Source: CAZDGV01 sp964505195
GTDB taxonomy: Bacteria > Bacteroidota > Bacteroidia > Chitinophagales > Chitinophagaceae
DNA length: 22,940 nt
Direction: 5' to 3'
Assembly: GCA_964505195.1 (NCBI GenBank)
Contig: CAZDGV010000025.1
Span: 1 to 22,940, forward strand
The translations under genes and the position numbers were made by a program. The notes under the pieces were generated by a model that saw only the letters and a program-made list of their open reading frames with translations, searched no databases and had not been told where the DNA came from. Positions 7,770 to 15,539 of the stretch are shown piece by piece. Within the stretch, counting starts at the first letter, position 1. Each line of letters starts with the position of its first letter.

Positions 7770-8801
7770 ATGAGCGAAGCAACAACAGCAACGGCACTTA
7801 CTTCGAAAGACTTTCAAACCGACCAGGAAGTACGCTGGTGTCCCGGCTGTGGCGATTATTCTATCCTCGCACAGGTTCAAAAAATTATGCCGGGATTAGG
7901 CATTCCCCGTGAAAATATTGTGGTGGTAAGCGGAATTGGCTGTAGTAGTCGTTTTCCATACTACATGAACACGTATGGCATGCATTCCATTCATGGTCGT
8001 GCTACTGCCATTGCCAGCGGACTCAAGGCTGCCCGTCCCGATTTGAGTGTGTGGATTGTAACCGGCGATGGAGATGCACTCAGTATTGGCGGGAACCATA
8101 CCATCCATCTGCTACGCAGAAATTTTGATGTAAATATTCTTTTGTTCAACAATCAGATTTACGGACTTACAAAGGGACAGTATTCTCCCACATCAGAAGA
8201 GCATAAAGTAACCAAGAGTACGCCTTTTGGAAGTATTGATCATCCCTTTAATCCCCTGGCACTTGCCATGGGAGCGGATGCTACGTTTATTGCCCGTAGC
8301 ATGGATCGTGATCCCAAACATTTACAAGAGATACTCATTCGTTCAAATGCGCATAAGGGCGCTTCTTTCCTCGAAATTTATCAGAACTGCAACATCTTTA
8401 ACGACGGTGCTTTTGAAGTATTTACTGAAAAGACAACTAAGCCAGAAGAAGCGTTGTTCTTATCACAGGGTCAGCCACTCGTTTTTGGAGCAGCGCAGGA
8501 TAAAGGCATTAAACTAGATGGTTTCCGTCCGGTGGTGGTAAATCTTAACGATGGTATCAGTAAAGATGATCTATGGGTGCACGATGAAAAAGATTTTTAC
8601 AAAGCGCAAATTTTGGTGCGCATGTTCGATGATCCCAATAAGCCCAATCATCTGCCGCGTCCTTTTGGAGTGTTCTATGAAACGGAGCGGCCTTGTTATG
8701 AAGATGTGATGCAATTGCAGATAGAAGACATCATTGCTTCAAAAGGCAAGGGCAATCTCGACAAATTACTGCGTGGAAACGAAACCTGGGAAATCAAGTA
8801 A
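7770..8801 (+). CDS. korB: 2-oxoacid:ferredoxin oxidoreductase beta subunit (KorB-like)
   Basis: This is the TPP-binding subunit that, with the alpha subunit, converts 2-oxoglutarate (or another 2-oxoacid) and CoA to the acyl-CoA, passing electrons to ferredoxin through a [4Fe-4S] cluster. The 343-residue product has WCPGCGD (Cys24, Cys27), SGIGCSSR (Cys58) and the classical TPP motif from GDGDALSIGG (about 99) to FNNQIYGLTKGQYSPTS. A further Cys lies in YQNCNIFNDGAF. Together they are typical of KorB. I start at ATG 7770 (MSEATT); an in-frame ATG lies at 7761. Normally korA sits immediately upstream. Here the upstream neighbour is the AhpD-like gene and the downstream one is unrelated, so the partner must be encoded elsewhere. 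Substrate (2-oxoglutarate rather than pyruvate) is inferred from family resemblance. Confidence 0.92.
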   Translation: MSEATTATALTSKDFQTDQEVRWCPGCGDYSILAQVQKIMPGLGIPRENIVVVSGIGCSSRFPYYMNTYGMHSIHGRATAIASGLKAARPDLSVWIVTGDGDALSIGGNHTIHLLRRNFDVNILLFNNQIYGLTKGQYSPTSEEHKVTKSTPFGSIDHPFNPLALAMGADATFIARSMDRDPKHLQEILIRSNAHKGASFLEIYQNCNIFNDGAFEVFTEKTTKPEEALFLSQGQPLVFGAAQDKGIKLDGFRPVVVNLNDGISKDDLWVHDEKDFYKAQILVRMFDDPNKPNHLPRPFGVFYETERPCYEDVMQLQIEDIIASKGKGNLDKLLRGNETWEIK

Positions 8802-8850
8802 GACTTCGTTTCACAGCTTATTTCTTTTCGATCCGATTCGTATGCGAACC

Positions 8851-8886
8851 ATGCTGCAACCGATGTTGCAGCATAGATTTTATTTT
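8851..8886 (+). terminator. Rho-independent terminator after korB
   Basis: ATGCTGCAAC-CGAT-GTTGCAGCAT is a perfect 10-bp stem with a 4-base loop (8851-8874), followed by AGATTTTATTTT. It lies 49 bases past the korB stop and ends just before the next gene, so it probably ends the korB message. A smaller TTCG/CGAA hairpin sits at 8837-8848. Confidence 0.75.
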
Positions 8887-8903
8887 AAATGCTTTTATTT
8901 TTT

Positions 8904-9512
8904 ATGTTATTGCGCATACATCCTGAAAATCCACAGCCACAAAGAATTCAAGCTGCAGTGGAATGTTTATTAAACGGCGGCGTGATTATTTATCCTACCG
9001 ATACCGTTTACGGATTGGGTTGTGATATTTTTCAGCAAAAAGCAGTTGAACGCATTGCTGCGATAAAATCTTTGAATCCCAAAAAAGCTCAGTTGTCTTT
9101 TGTGTGTCATGATTTGAGTGATCTCAGTATTTATGCAAAAAGTATTCCCACACCTTTGTATCGGATGCTAAAGCAATATTTGCCTGGTCCTTACACATTT
9201 GTGCTCCCAGCTTCTAAACAGGTACCAAAGATTCTGAAAAGCAAAAAAGATACCATTGGCTTGCGTGTACCCGATCATAATATTACGAATGCCATGCTTG
9301 AACAGCTGCAGCATCCGATTTTGTCCGCTTCTTTGCCAGGAGAAACTGCAGAGGAACTTACCGATCCGGAACTGATCTATGAAAAATTTAAATCGCAGGT
9401 CGATCTTGTAATCGACGGTGGCATAGGCGGCATCATACCTTCAACGGTGGTAGATTGTACTACTGATGAGCCTGTGGTGTTGCGTCAGGGCCTAGGGCCC
9501 TGGAATGGATAA
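8904..9512 (+). CDS. YciO-type Sua5/YciO/YrdC family protein
   Basis: The 202-residue product has the Sua5/YrdC fold: GGVIIYPTDTVYGLGCDI near the N-terminus, LPGPYTFVLPASKQVP in the middle, and TIGLRVPDH and DLVIDGG-STVVD near the end. Relatives are often labelled L-threonylcarbamoyladenylate synthase (TsaC), which makes the t6A tRNA intermediate. However, the IHPENPQ start and the overall pattern match E. coli YciO better. The KxR motif of TsaC reads KSL (residues 55-57), and the S-x-N motif is replaced by SASLP (141-145), as in YciO. E. coli YciO does not replace TsaC, so the t6A role is uncertain. I use the ATG at 8904 (MLLRIHPENP); an earlier in-frame ATG at 8889 lies closer to the terminator. 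It is convergent with fabH, with only 3 bases between the stops. Confidence 0.88.
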   Translation: MLLRIHPENPQPQRIQAAVECLLNGGVIIYPTDTVYGLGCDIFQQKAVERIAAIKSLNPKKAQLSFVCHDLSDLSIYAKSIPTPLYRMLKQYLPGPYTFVLPASKQVPKILKSKKDTIGLRVPDHNITNAMLEQLQHPILSASLPGETAEELTDPELIYEKFKSQVDLVIDGGIGGIIPSTVVDCTTDEPVVLRQGLGPWNG

Positions 9513-9515
9513 TGC

Positions 9516-10562
9516 TTACCATTTTATCAGCGCACTTGCCCAGGTAAAGCCGCTTCCGAAGGCAGCAAGGCATACCAGATCACCATCCTTTACCATTCCT
9601 TTTTCCCATGCTTCACAAAGTGCAATGGGTACCGATGCAGCTGTGGTATTGCCATACTTTTGAATATTATTATACACCTGATCATCTCGCAGTTTCAGTT
9701 TCTGTTGTACAAACTGTGCAATGCGCAGGTTGGCCTGGTGTGGAATAAGCAATGAAAGATCAGAAGTTTGAAAATTATTGGCCTGCAGCGCTTCCATGAT
9801 TACTTCAGGGAATTTCACCACCGCTGTTTTGAATACGGCAGGGCCATCCATATAAGGAAATGTTTGTCCTGCATCAATCATTTCATGGCTCATAAACATA
9901 TCTCCCAAGGTACCTTCATTGAAGCTGGCTAAATTTTCTTTCCAATAGTTGGCATGGGTACCGGGGTTATACATGGCAAGTATTTCCGCTTCTGCGCCAT
10001 CGCTGTGCAAATGGGTGCTTAAAATACCTTGTCCGGGATCGCTGGTGGGCTGCAGTACAACCGCACCTGCTCCATCGCCAAAAATTACACTCACATTTCT
10101 TCCGCGTGTTGTATAATCCAATCCAAAAGAATGCTTCTCCGAACCAACAACGAGAATATTTTTATACATCCCCGTTTTAATGAATTGATCTGCCACAGAT
10201 AAGGCATATACAAAGCCGCTGCACTGATTGCGCACATCTAAAGCACCGATTTGTTTCATGCCCATAGCGCGCTGTAACAATACACCACAGCCGGGAAAAT
10301 AGTAATCGGGGCTAAGGGTGGCGAATACAACAAAGTCGATTTCGGCAGCAGTGGTTCCTGCTCTTTCTATTGCTTGTTTACTAGCTTCCACTGCCATGGT
10401 GGTAGTGGTTTCTTTGGTGCGGTGGGCGTATCTTCTTTCTTGAATACCAGTGCGCTCCTGAATCCACTCGTCGCTGGTATCCATGTATTGCATCAGGTCT
10501 TGATTGCGTATTACCTGCGCAGGCACATACATACCGATACCTGCAATTTTTGATCGCATCAT
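9516..10562 (-). CDS. fabH: Beta-ketoacyl-ACP synthase III (FabH)
   Basis: Condenses an acyl-CoA with malonyl-ACP to start fatty-acid synthesis, in the cytosol. The 348-residue product carries the full thiolase-fold triad: Cys114 in NQCSGF, His275 in IPHQANLRI and Asn305 in YGNTTAASVPIAL. The usual DEWIQERTGI at about 31-40, GDGAGAVVL at about 162-170 and C-terminal AAFGSGFTWASALIKW are also present. It is about 30 residues longer than E. coli FabH because of an insertion around 205-240 (between MYNPGTH and PYMDGPAVFK), seen in one FabH subgroup. Substrate preference (acetyl or branched) cannot be read. Start is MM at 10562. It follows the hydrolase at 10632 after 69 bases on the same strand, with a possible own promoter. 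It is convergent with the YciO-type gene. Confidence 0.95.
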   Translation of the reverse strand: MMRSKIAGIGMYVPAQVIRNQDLMQYMDTSDEWIQERTGIQERRYAHRTKETTTTMAVEASKQAIERAGTTAAEIDFVVFATLSPDYYFPGCGVLLQRAMGMKQIGALDVRNQCSGFVYALSVADQFIKTGMYKNILVVGSEKHSFGLDYTTRGRNVSVIFGDGAGAVVLQPTSDPGQGILSTHLHSDGAEAEILAMYNPGTHANYWKENLASFNEGTLGDMFMSHEMIDAGQTFPYMDGPAVFKTAVVKFPEVIMEALQANNFQTSDLSLLIPHQANLRIAQFVQQKLKLRDDQVYNNIQKYGNTTAASVPIALCEAWEKGMVKDGDLVCLAAFGSGFTWASALIKW

Positions 10563-10578
10563 AAGGCAAGGATTTGCG

Positions 10579-10586
10579 GCAAGATA
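10579..10586 (-). promoter_or_regulatory. Possible -7 element for fabH
   Basis: On the minus strand TATCTTGC is close to TAnnTTTG (one mismatch region), 16 bases before the fabH ATG. A TTG lies 22 bases upstream of it. This would give fabH its own promoter in the 69 bases after the hydrolase gene. The match is imperfect. Confidence 0.3.
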
Positions 10587-10631
10587 GTTAATGATGCTAA
10601 ATCGCTGCCAACTGACTTGTCTAGGTGTTGG

Positions 10632-11633
10632 CTATTGCTGTATTTGTAATTTCAGTGTATTGCTGAGAAACAGGCTTATTTCGCTTTCTACACCTTGATA
10701 ATCATTGCTTTTGATGTAGCTGCCGATCACATGATCGCCCGTATTGGGCATGGCCTTTTTTTGTTTGAATGCAGCATCGGTGCCAAGCTGTTCAAACATT
10801 TCCAACATGGCTGGTACACTTACTACCTTGTCTTGGTGCGCTTCATCTTTGTAGTAATACAATAGCAATGTTGGCTGTTTTATTTTGGCAAAGGTGTTGG
10901 GGGTCATGGTTGTTTCTACCAACTCCTGCAGTTGCGGAAGGGGCTCTAGCGGGTAGCGGCTGTACCAGTATTTTTTATAAATCGGTCGCTGATCTTTTGT
11001 AAGCATATAATCCTTTCCGATCACCCATTTTGCAATGTGTAAGCCCCATGGATCATTCAGTAGTTTGCTGTTTGGATCGGAAATGCGGACATTGGGTGAA
11101 AGTAAAATCATGCCTGCTATTTCAGGGTAGGTGGCGGCGAGCTGTAAGGCAAGCGTTCCTCCGGTAGATGTTCCGATCAAAATTACTTTTTTGCCTAATT
11201 GTTTTGCAACAGCATAAGCTTCTACTGCGCTATTCCAAAGTCTTTCAGCCGTAAACTCATACATCGGAGCAATGGTATCTACACCATGATCGGCAAGACG
11301 GGCTAAAAACAAATTACAACCAAACCGTTTGGCAGTGTTGCGGTGTACCGGACTGCCCTCTTCGTGCGAAGCAGAAAATCCGTGCAGATATAGCAATACA
11401 TATTCAGTTTGGTTGCGCAGCGAGTCATTGGCCCACACGATCGTTGCCTCATTGCCCGGCTTTACTTTTTGGGTTGTTTCTTTTGCAGCAACCCATTGCA
11501 CTAGGGCAGATGCATCTGAAGGAACTTCAGGCAAAACGCTTGAATATACTGGCGTTTCAGGTTGGGGGCCTATGAAATATACAATCGCTAAAAGCCCAAT
11601 AAGTACAAGTATATATTTGAGAATGCGTTTCAT
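10632..11633 (-). CDS. Alpha/beta hydrolase, membrane-anchored or exported
   Basis: A 333-residue serine hydrolase of the esterase / S33-like type. A hydrophobic N-terminal segment (ILKYILVLIGLLAIVYFIG, about 4-22) without a clear cleavage site suggests a membrane anchor facing the periplasm, or a signal peptide. The hydrolase core has LYLHGFSASHEE (oxyanion region, about 81-92), the nucleophile elbow GTSTGG with Ser156, a probable acid in YKDEAHQDKVV (Asp268 most likely) and His301 in NTGDHVIGS. The triad is therefore complete. The substrate is unknown; candidates are lipid or acyl esters. It is the first gene of a minus-strand pair with fabH. It is transcribed away from typA across a 209-base intergenic region. 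Confidence 0.87.
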   Translation of the reverse strand: MKRILKYILVLIGLLAIVYFIGPQPETPVYSSVLPEVPSDASALVQWVAAKETTQKVKPGNEATIVWANDSLRNQTEYVLLYLHGFSASHEEGSPVHRNTAKRFGCNLFLARLADHGVDTIAPMYEFTAERLWNSAVEAYAVAKQLGKKVILIGTSTGGTLALQLAATYPEIAGMILLSPNVRISDPNSKLLNDPWGLHIAKWVIGKDYMLTKDQRPIYKKYWYSRYPLEPLPQLQELVETTMTPNTFAKIKQPTLLLYYYKDEAHQDKVVSVPAMLEMFEQLGTDAAFKQKKAMPNTGDHVIGSYIKSNDYQGVESEISLFLSNTLKLQIQQ

Positions 11634-11679
11634 GTTATGATGTATTTGAGTACTAATATATTAAGTTTCACCTATTGCC

Positions 11680-11709
11680 TTGTTCTCCGGCCATAATATC
11701 GTAGCTTTG
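11680..11709 (+). promoter_or_regulatory. Bacteroidota promoter for typA
   Basis: TTG (11680-11682), 19 bases, then TAGCTTTG (11702-11709) fits the Bacteroidota consensus TTG-N19-TAnnTTTG exactly. Transcription should begin near 11715, leaving a 5' leader of about 130 nt before the typA ATG at 11843. The leader contains a possible 9-codon reading frame at 11736-11765 and no riboswitch that I recognise. Confidence 0.8.
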
Positions 11710-11842
11710 CGGCCTTAAAAGTTGACGACACCAACATGTTTGTAGCGCTTCAAATCAAGTTTTAATCCAGTTGCATTAGAAGCACGTGTAAAAAGTTATA
11801 ACGTAATAATCATTTATCCGTCAACCACCCCCAACATTTACT

Positions 11843-13654
11843 ATGAATATCAGGAATATAGCCATCATTGCGCACGTTGACCATGGAAAGACTACCCTCG
11901 TAGATCGAATACTTCATACAACAAAAGTATTTCGCGAAAACCAGGATACAGGAGATCTGATCATGGACAGCAACGATCTGGAGCGTGAGCGTGGTATTAC
12001 CATTTTCAGCAAGAATGCAGCTGTTACGTACAAAGACGTTAAAATTAATGTGATTGATACACCTGGTCACGCCGATTTTGGCGGTGAAGTAGAACGGGTA
12101 TTGAAAATGGCAGATGGAGTGATTTTGCTGGTGGATGCATTTGAAGGCCCCATGCCGCAAACACGCTTTGTATTGCAAAAAGCATTACAATTAAATCTGC
12201 ATCCGATTGTGGTGATCAATAAAGTAGATAAGCCCAATTGCAGACCCGATGAAGTGCATGATGCTGTTTTTGAACTCTTCTTCAACCTGGATGCTACAGA
12301 AGCGCAGTTGAATTTCCCTACTTACTACGGCAGTGGAAAAAATGGCTGGTTCAATGATAAGAATGAAGCTTGTGAAGATATTACACCCCTAATGGATGGC
12401 ATATTGCAACATGTTCCCCCACCTAAGGTAAGCGAGGGTACACTGCAAATGCAGATTACATCATTAGATTACTCTTCGTTTTTGGGCCGCATTGCCATTG
12501 GTAAAGTAAGCCGTGGCAGCATCCGCGAAAACCAGCAGGTAACATTGGCGCAAACCGATGGTACTATGCGCAAAATAAAAGTGCGTGAGTTGTATGTGTT
12601 TGAAGGAATGGGTAAAAAGAAAGTGACCGAAGTACAAGCAGGTGATCTTTGTGCGGTAGTGGGCATTGAAGATTTTAATATTGGTGACACCATTGCTGAT
12701 GCAGAAAACCCCGAAGCATTGCCGGTGATCAGCGTGGATGAACCAACCATGAACATGCTTTTTAGCATCAACAACTCACCTTTCTTTGGAAAAGACGGAA
12801 AGTTTGTTACCAGCCGACATCTGCGTGACCGCCTCATGAAAGAAACAGAAAAAAATCTGGCGTTGCGTGTGGAAGACAGTCCGGGAGGAGAAAGCTTTGT
12901 AGTATATGGTCGTGGAATTTTGCATTTGGGTGTACTCATTGAAACCATGCGCAGAGAAGGCTACGAGTTAACGGTTGGTCAGCCGCAGGTAATTGTAAAA
13001 GAGATCGACGGTAAAAAATGTGAACCCTACGAAACACTGGTGGTAGATGTACCCCAGGAGTTTGCATCGAAAGTAATTGATTTGGTAACGCGCAGAAAAG
13101 GAGAAATGCTGGTGATGGAAACCAAAGGTGAAATGCAGCATTTGGAATTTGAAATACCTTCTCGCGGACTGATCGGATTGCGTACACAAATGCTTACCGC
13201 TACTACGGGCGAAGCCGTTATGGCACATCGCTTCAGTGAGTATAAACCTTGGAAAGGAAGCATTCCCGGAAGAAACAACGGTGTGTTGCTTGCGAAGCAA
13301 GGCGGACAGTCAACAGGCTATTCACTTGATAAACTACAGGATCGTGGTCGCTTTTTCATTGATCCGGGTGAGGAAGTATATACAGGACAAATTGTTGCAG
13401 AGCATATCAAGCCCGGCGATCTTGTGGTGAATGTGATTGAAGGAAAAAAGCTCACCAACATGCGTGCCAGCGGAAGTGATGCCGCCACCAATATTGCGCC
13501 AAAACTGCTGATGACATTAGAGGAGTGCATGGAATACATTGAATTCGATGAGTGTATTGAGGTAACGCCTAATTTCATTCGCATGCGCAAAGTGATCCTG
13601 AACGAGGATGAGCGAAAGAAGCAGCAAAAGAAGAACAACAGCGACGCAGTTTAA
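11843..13654 (+). CDS. typA: Ribosome-associated translational GTPase TypA/BipA
   Basis: A 603-residue EF-G-like GTPase that binds the 70S ribosome and supports growth under stress and low temperature and ribosome assembly. All G motifs are visible: G1 AHVDHGKT (residues 10-17), switch I ERERGITI (47-54), G3 DTPGH (72-76) and G4 NKVD (126-129). The BipA-specific C-terminal region follows, with VDVPQEFASKVIDLV, SRGLIGLRTQMLT, GVLLAKQGGQSTGYSLDKLQDRG and NMRASGSDAATNIAPK. Full length matches the family (about 600). A short basic tail, KKQQKKNN, ends the protein. It has its own promoter and is apparently monocistronic, with a probable terminator at 13724. The start ATG is fixed by the conserved N-terminus NIRNIAIIAHVDHGKTT. 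Confidence 0.98.
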   Translation: MNIRNIAIIAHVDHGKTTLVDRILHTTKVFRENQDTGDLIMDSNDLERERGITIFSKNAAVTYKDVKINVIDTPGHADFGGEVERVLKMADGVILLVDAFEGPMPQTRFVLQKALQLNLHPIVVINKVDKPNCRPDEVHDAVFELFFNLDATEAQLNFPTYYGSGKNGWFNDKNEACEDITPLMDGILQHVPPPKVSEGTLQMQITSLDYSSFLGRIAIGKVSRGSIRENQQVTLAQTDGTMRKIKVRELYVFEGMGKKKVTEVQAGDLCAVVGIEDFNIGDTIADAENPEALPVISVDEPTMNMLFSINNSPFFGKDGKFVTSRHLRDRLMKETEKNLALRVEDSPGGESFVVYGRGILHLGVLIETMRREGYELTVGQPQVIVKEIDGKKCEPYETLVVDVPQEFASKVIDLVTRRKGEMLVMETKGEMQHLEFEIPSRGLIGLRTQMLTATTGEAVMAHRFSEYKPWKGSIPGRNNGVLLAKQGGQSTGYSLDKLQDRGRFFIDPGEEVYTGQIVAEHIKPGDLVVNVIEGKKLTNMRASGSDAATNIAPKLLMTLEECMEYIEFDECIEVTPNFIRMRKVILNEDERKKQQKKNNSDAV

Positions 13655-13723
13655 GGGCTCTTTAATACTATTAATGTATTACAGTTTTATTGACCCGCTG
13701 TTACAGTGGAATGAAATGAACTA

Positions 13724-13770
13724 CAGCCATTAAAATACGTGGCTGATATTGCTTTGTCTTTCTTACTTTT
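13724..13770 (+). terminator. Possible terminator after typA
   Basis: CAGCCA and TGGCTG form a 6-bp stem around a 10-base loop (13724-13745), followed by a T-rich but interrupted tail (13746-13770). It lies 70 bases after the typA stop. A weaker AT-only stem, TAATAC/GTATTA, is nearer the stop. The long loop and mixed tail keep confidence low. Confidence 0.35.
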
Positions 13771-13794
13771 AATGTCTTAACCCTGCGTGCCATT

Positions 13795-15161
13795 ATGCAA
13801 ATTCACAAAAGTGTTTTCTTGCATGTATTTTTCTTTGCTTTTGTTCTGAAAGCATCTCTGGCATTTGCTCAAACAGGCGACAGTATTCCCCAAAAAGATG
13901 TGATGGATGTGGTGGGCCGGGTGTTAGGTGTTCAACCAAAATCGGAAGCTGAGCTTATAAAAGTTGCCGAAAAGCCATTTCATTTTTCTGTGTTGCCGGG
14001 ATTAGGATATACGCTTCAAACCAGAGTAGCGGCTGCCATTACCGGAAATGCTGCTTTTTATACTACGGCCGATAAAAAAGAAAATTTATCAACTATATAT
14101 GCCGGCGTTACCTATACGCAAAACAAGCAATTGGTTACCCAGGCAATCAACAATATATGGACGCGCAACAACCGGTTTAATTTCAGTACCGACTTGCGCT
14201 ATATGAAATATCCTCAATCCACTTTTGGTTTGGGCGGAAAAAATGATTTGATCGCAGATGAAAATCCGATGAGCTTTCAATATCTGCGCTTTTATCAAAC
14301 AGCACTCAAAAAACTGGGTAAGAAATTGTACGGGGGTGTGGGTTATTTTCTCGACTATCATTTTGATATCAGCGAATCCGGATATAGTGATGGCCGTGTG
14401 TCAGATTTCACTTTGTATTCTCCTGTTCAGCAATCTTTTTCATCGGGTGCCGGACTTGTTTTGCTTGCCGATGGTCGGGATAATCCGATCAACCCTTCCA
14501 AAGGATATTTTGGTCAGGTATTGTATCGTAATCACAGTACTGCATTGGGCAGCGATGATGCCTGGCAATCGCTCTTGGTTGATCTTAGAAAATATTTCCC
14601 TATTAAAGGTACGCGGCAGAATGTACTTGCATTTTGGACGTACAACTGGATTGTACTAAAAGGTAAGGCGCCTTATTTGGCACTTCCTTCAACCAGCTGG
14701 GATCCCTTCACCAATACAGGTCGAGGATATATTCAAGGGCGTTTTCGTAGTACCGGTATGTTGTATTTTGAATCGGAATATCGTTTTGGACTCTCCCGCA
14801 ACGGCATGCTAGGCGGAGTGGTATTTGCCAATCTGCAGAGCTTTGAAGAGTGGCCTAACAGAAGATTTCTTTATGTACAGCCGGCAGCAGGGGCAGGGCT
14901 CCGCTTTAAAATCAACAAATACACCAAAACCAATATTTCCATTGATTNNNNNNNNNNNNNNNNNNNNNNNNNNNNNNNNNNNNNNNNNNNNNNNNNNNNN
15001 NNNNNNNNNNNNNNNNNNNNNNNNNNNNNNNNNNNNNNNNNNNNNNNGCAGGGCTCCGCTTTAAAATCAACAAATACACCAAAACCAATATTTCCATTGA
15101 TTATGGCTTTGGTGCCGATGGGTCGCGCGGCCTGTTCATTAATATGGGTGAACTTTTTTGA
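13795..15161 (+). CDS. BamA/TamA-like outer-membrane beta-barrel protein (split by a false gap)
   Basis: A surface-antigen (Omp85-type) barrel without POTRA domains. A signal peptide ends in LAFAQ (about residue 26). Amphipathic strands follow, including LLADGRDNPINPSKGYFGQV (about residue 222), the D-x-R-D...P-x-x-G feature of Omp85 barrels, and repeated aromatic strands. The reading frame runs into the 100-N gap at 14948. The 55 bases before the gap are repeated exactly after it. Merging them removes 155 bases and keeps one frame through DYGFGADGSRG and GLFINMGELF to the TGA at 15159-15161. The result is 403 residues ending in Phe, as expected for an outer-membrane C-terminal strand. As the sequence is printed, the frame shifts across the N run and ends wrongly at 15168. 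The function could be assembly or transport of outer-membrane components; no POTRA argues against BamA itself. Confidence 0.85.
14893..14947. repeat. 55-base duplicate, left flank of gap 1
   Basis: Identical to 15048-15102, on the other side of the N run. The copies end exactly where the contigs end, which points to overlapping contig ends that were not merged rather than a biological repeat. Confidence 0.95.
14948..15047. other. Assembly gap (100 N), probably false
   Basis: Exactly 100 N, a scaffolder's placeholder length. The flanking contig ends overlap by 55 bases, and merging them restores the barrel reading frame, so no sequence is likely missing here. Confidence 0.95.
15048..15102. 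repeat. 55-base duplicate, right flank of gap 1
   Basis: Exact copy of 14893-14947, beginning at the first base after the N run. See the left copy for interpretation. Confidence 0.95.
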
Positions 15162-15218
15162 GCCCTGATTTTCAGTAGCATTCAATTCGTGCATTCCGTA
15201 CTTTAACACAAGCATTCG

Positions 15219-15247
15219 TTGTTTTTATATCCTTGCATATATCTTTG
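15219..15247 (+). promoter_or_regulatory. Bacteroidota promoter for the small membrane protein
   Basis: TTG (15219-15221), 18 bases, then TATCTTTG (15240-15247) matches the consensus. The ATG at 15262 lies 14 bases after the element, giving a very short leader. This supports 15262 as the start, over the overlapping out-of-frame ORF beginning at 15219. Confidence 0.75.
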
Positions 15248-15261
15248 CAAAAAATCATCCA

Positions 15262-15483
15262 ATGCTGCAGCGTTTGGCTTTCTTTGTTTTTATTGCGGTG
15301 TTCATTTTATTGAGTATGGATGTTGCTGCACAGTGTTCAATCTGTACAAAAACTGCTCAGCAGCTTGGAGAAAAACCTGCCAAGGCATTAAATTCTGCCA
15401 TTCTTTATCTTATGTTTACTCCGCTCTTTATCATTGCCTTCTTGGGATGGCGCTGGTGGAAAAGTCAGCAAACGGAGGAGTGA
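15262..15483 (+). CDS. Small two-helix membrane protein with CSIC motif
   Basis: A 73-residue protein of unknown function. An N-terminal hydrophobic segment ends in MDVAAQ (about residues 5-24) and looks like a signal peptide or first membrane helix. It is followed directly by CSICTKTAQQLGEKPAKALNSA, then a clear membrane helix (ILYLMFTPLFIIAFLGWRW, about 47-65) and a charged tail, KSQQTEE. If the first segment is cleaved after AQ, the Cys pair would sit at the mature N-terminus, outside the membrane, where it could form a disulfide or bind metal. The good promoter 15 bases upstream and the coherent topology support a real gene. I have seen similar short proteins in Bacteroidota but know no function. 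Confidence 0.8.
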   Translation: MLQRLAFFVFIAVFILLSMDVAAQCSICTKTAQQLGEKPAKALNSAILYLMFTPLFIIAFLGWRWWKSQQTEE

Positions 15484-15539
15484 GCTGATACGATTTAAAA
15501 CTGCTTTTTATATCAAAAGCAACTTAAACGAAAACGGCT

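Noticed and set aside
12469..12948. 159-residue minus-strand frame
   Set aside because: Antisense to typA, which is fully conserved across this stretch.
14893..15102. A biological direct repeat or mobile-element target duplication
   Set aside because: The copies end exactly at the contig edges and merging repairs the gene, so a contig overlap explains them.
15102..15168. End of the barrel gene at 15168 in the printed frame
   Set aside because: This frame comes from the 100-N placeholder. After merging the duplicated flank, the correct stop is TGA at 15159-15161.
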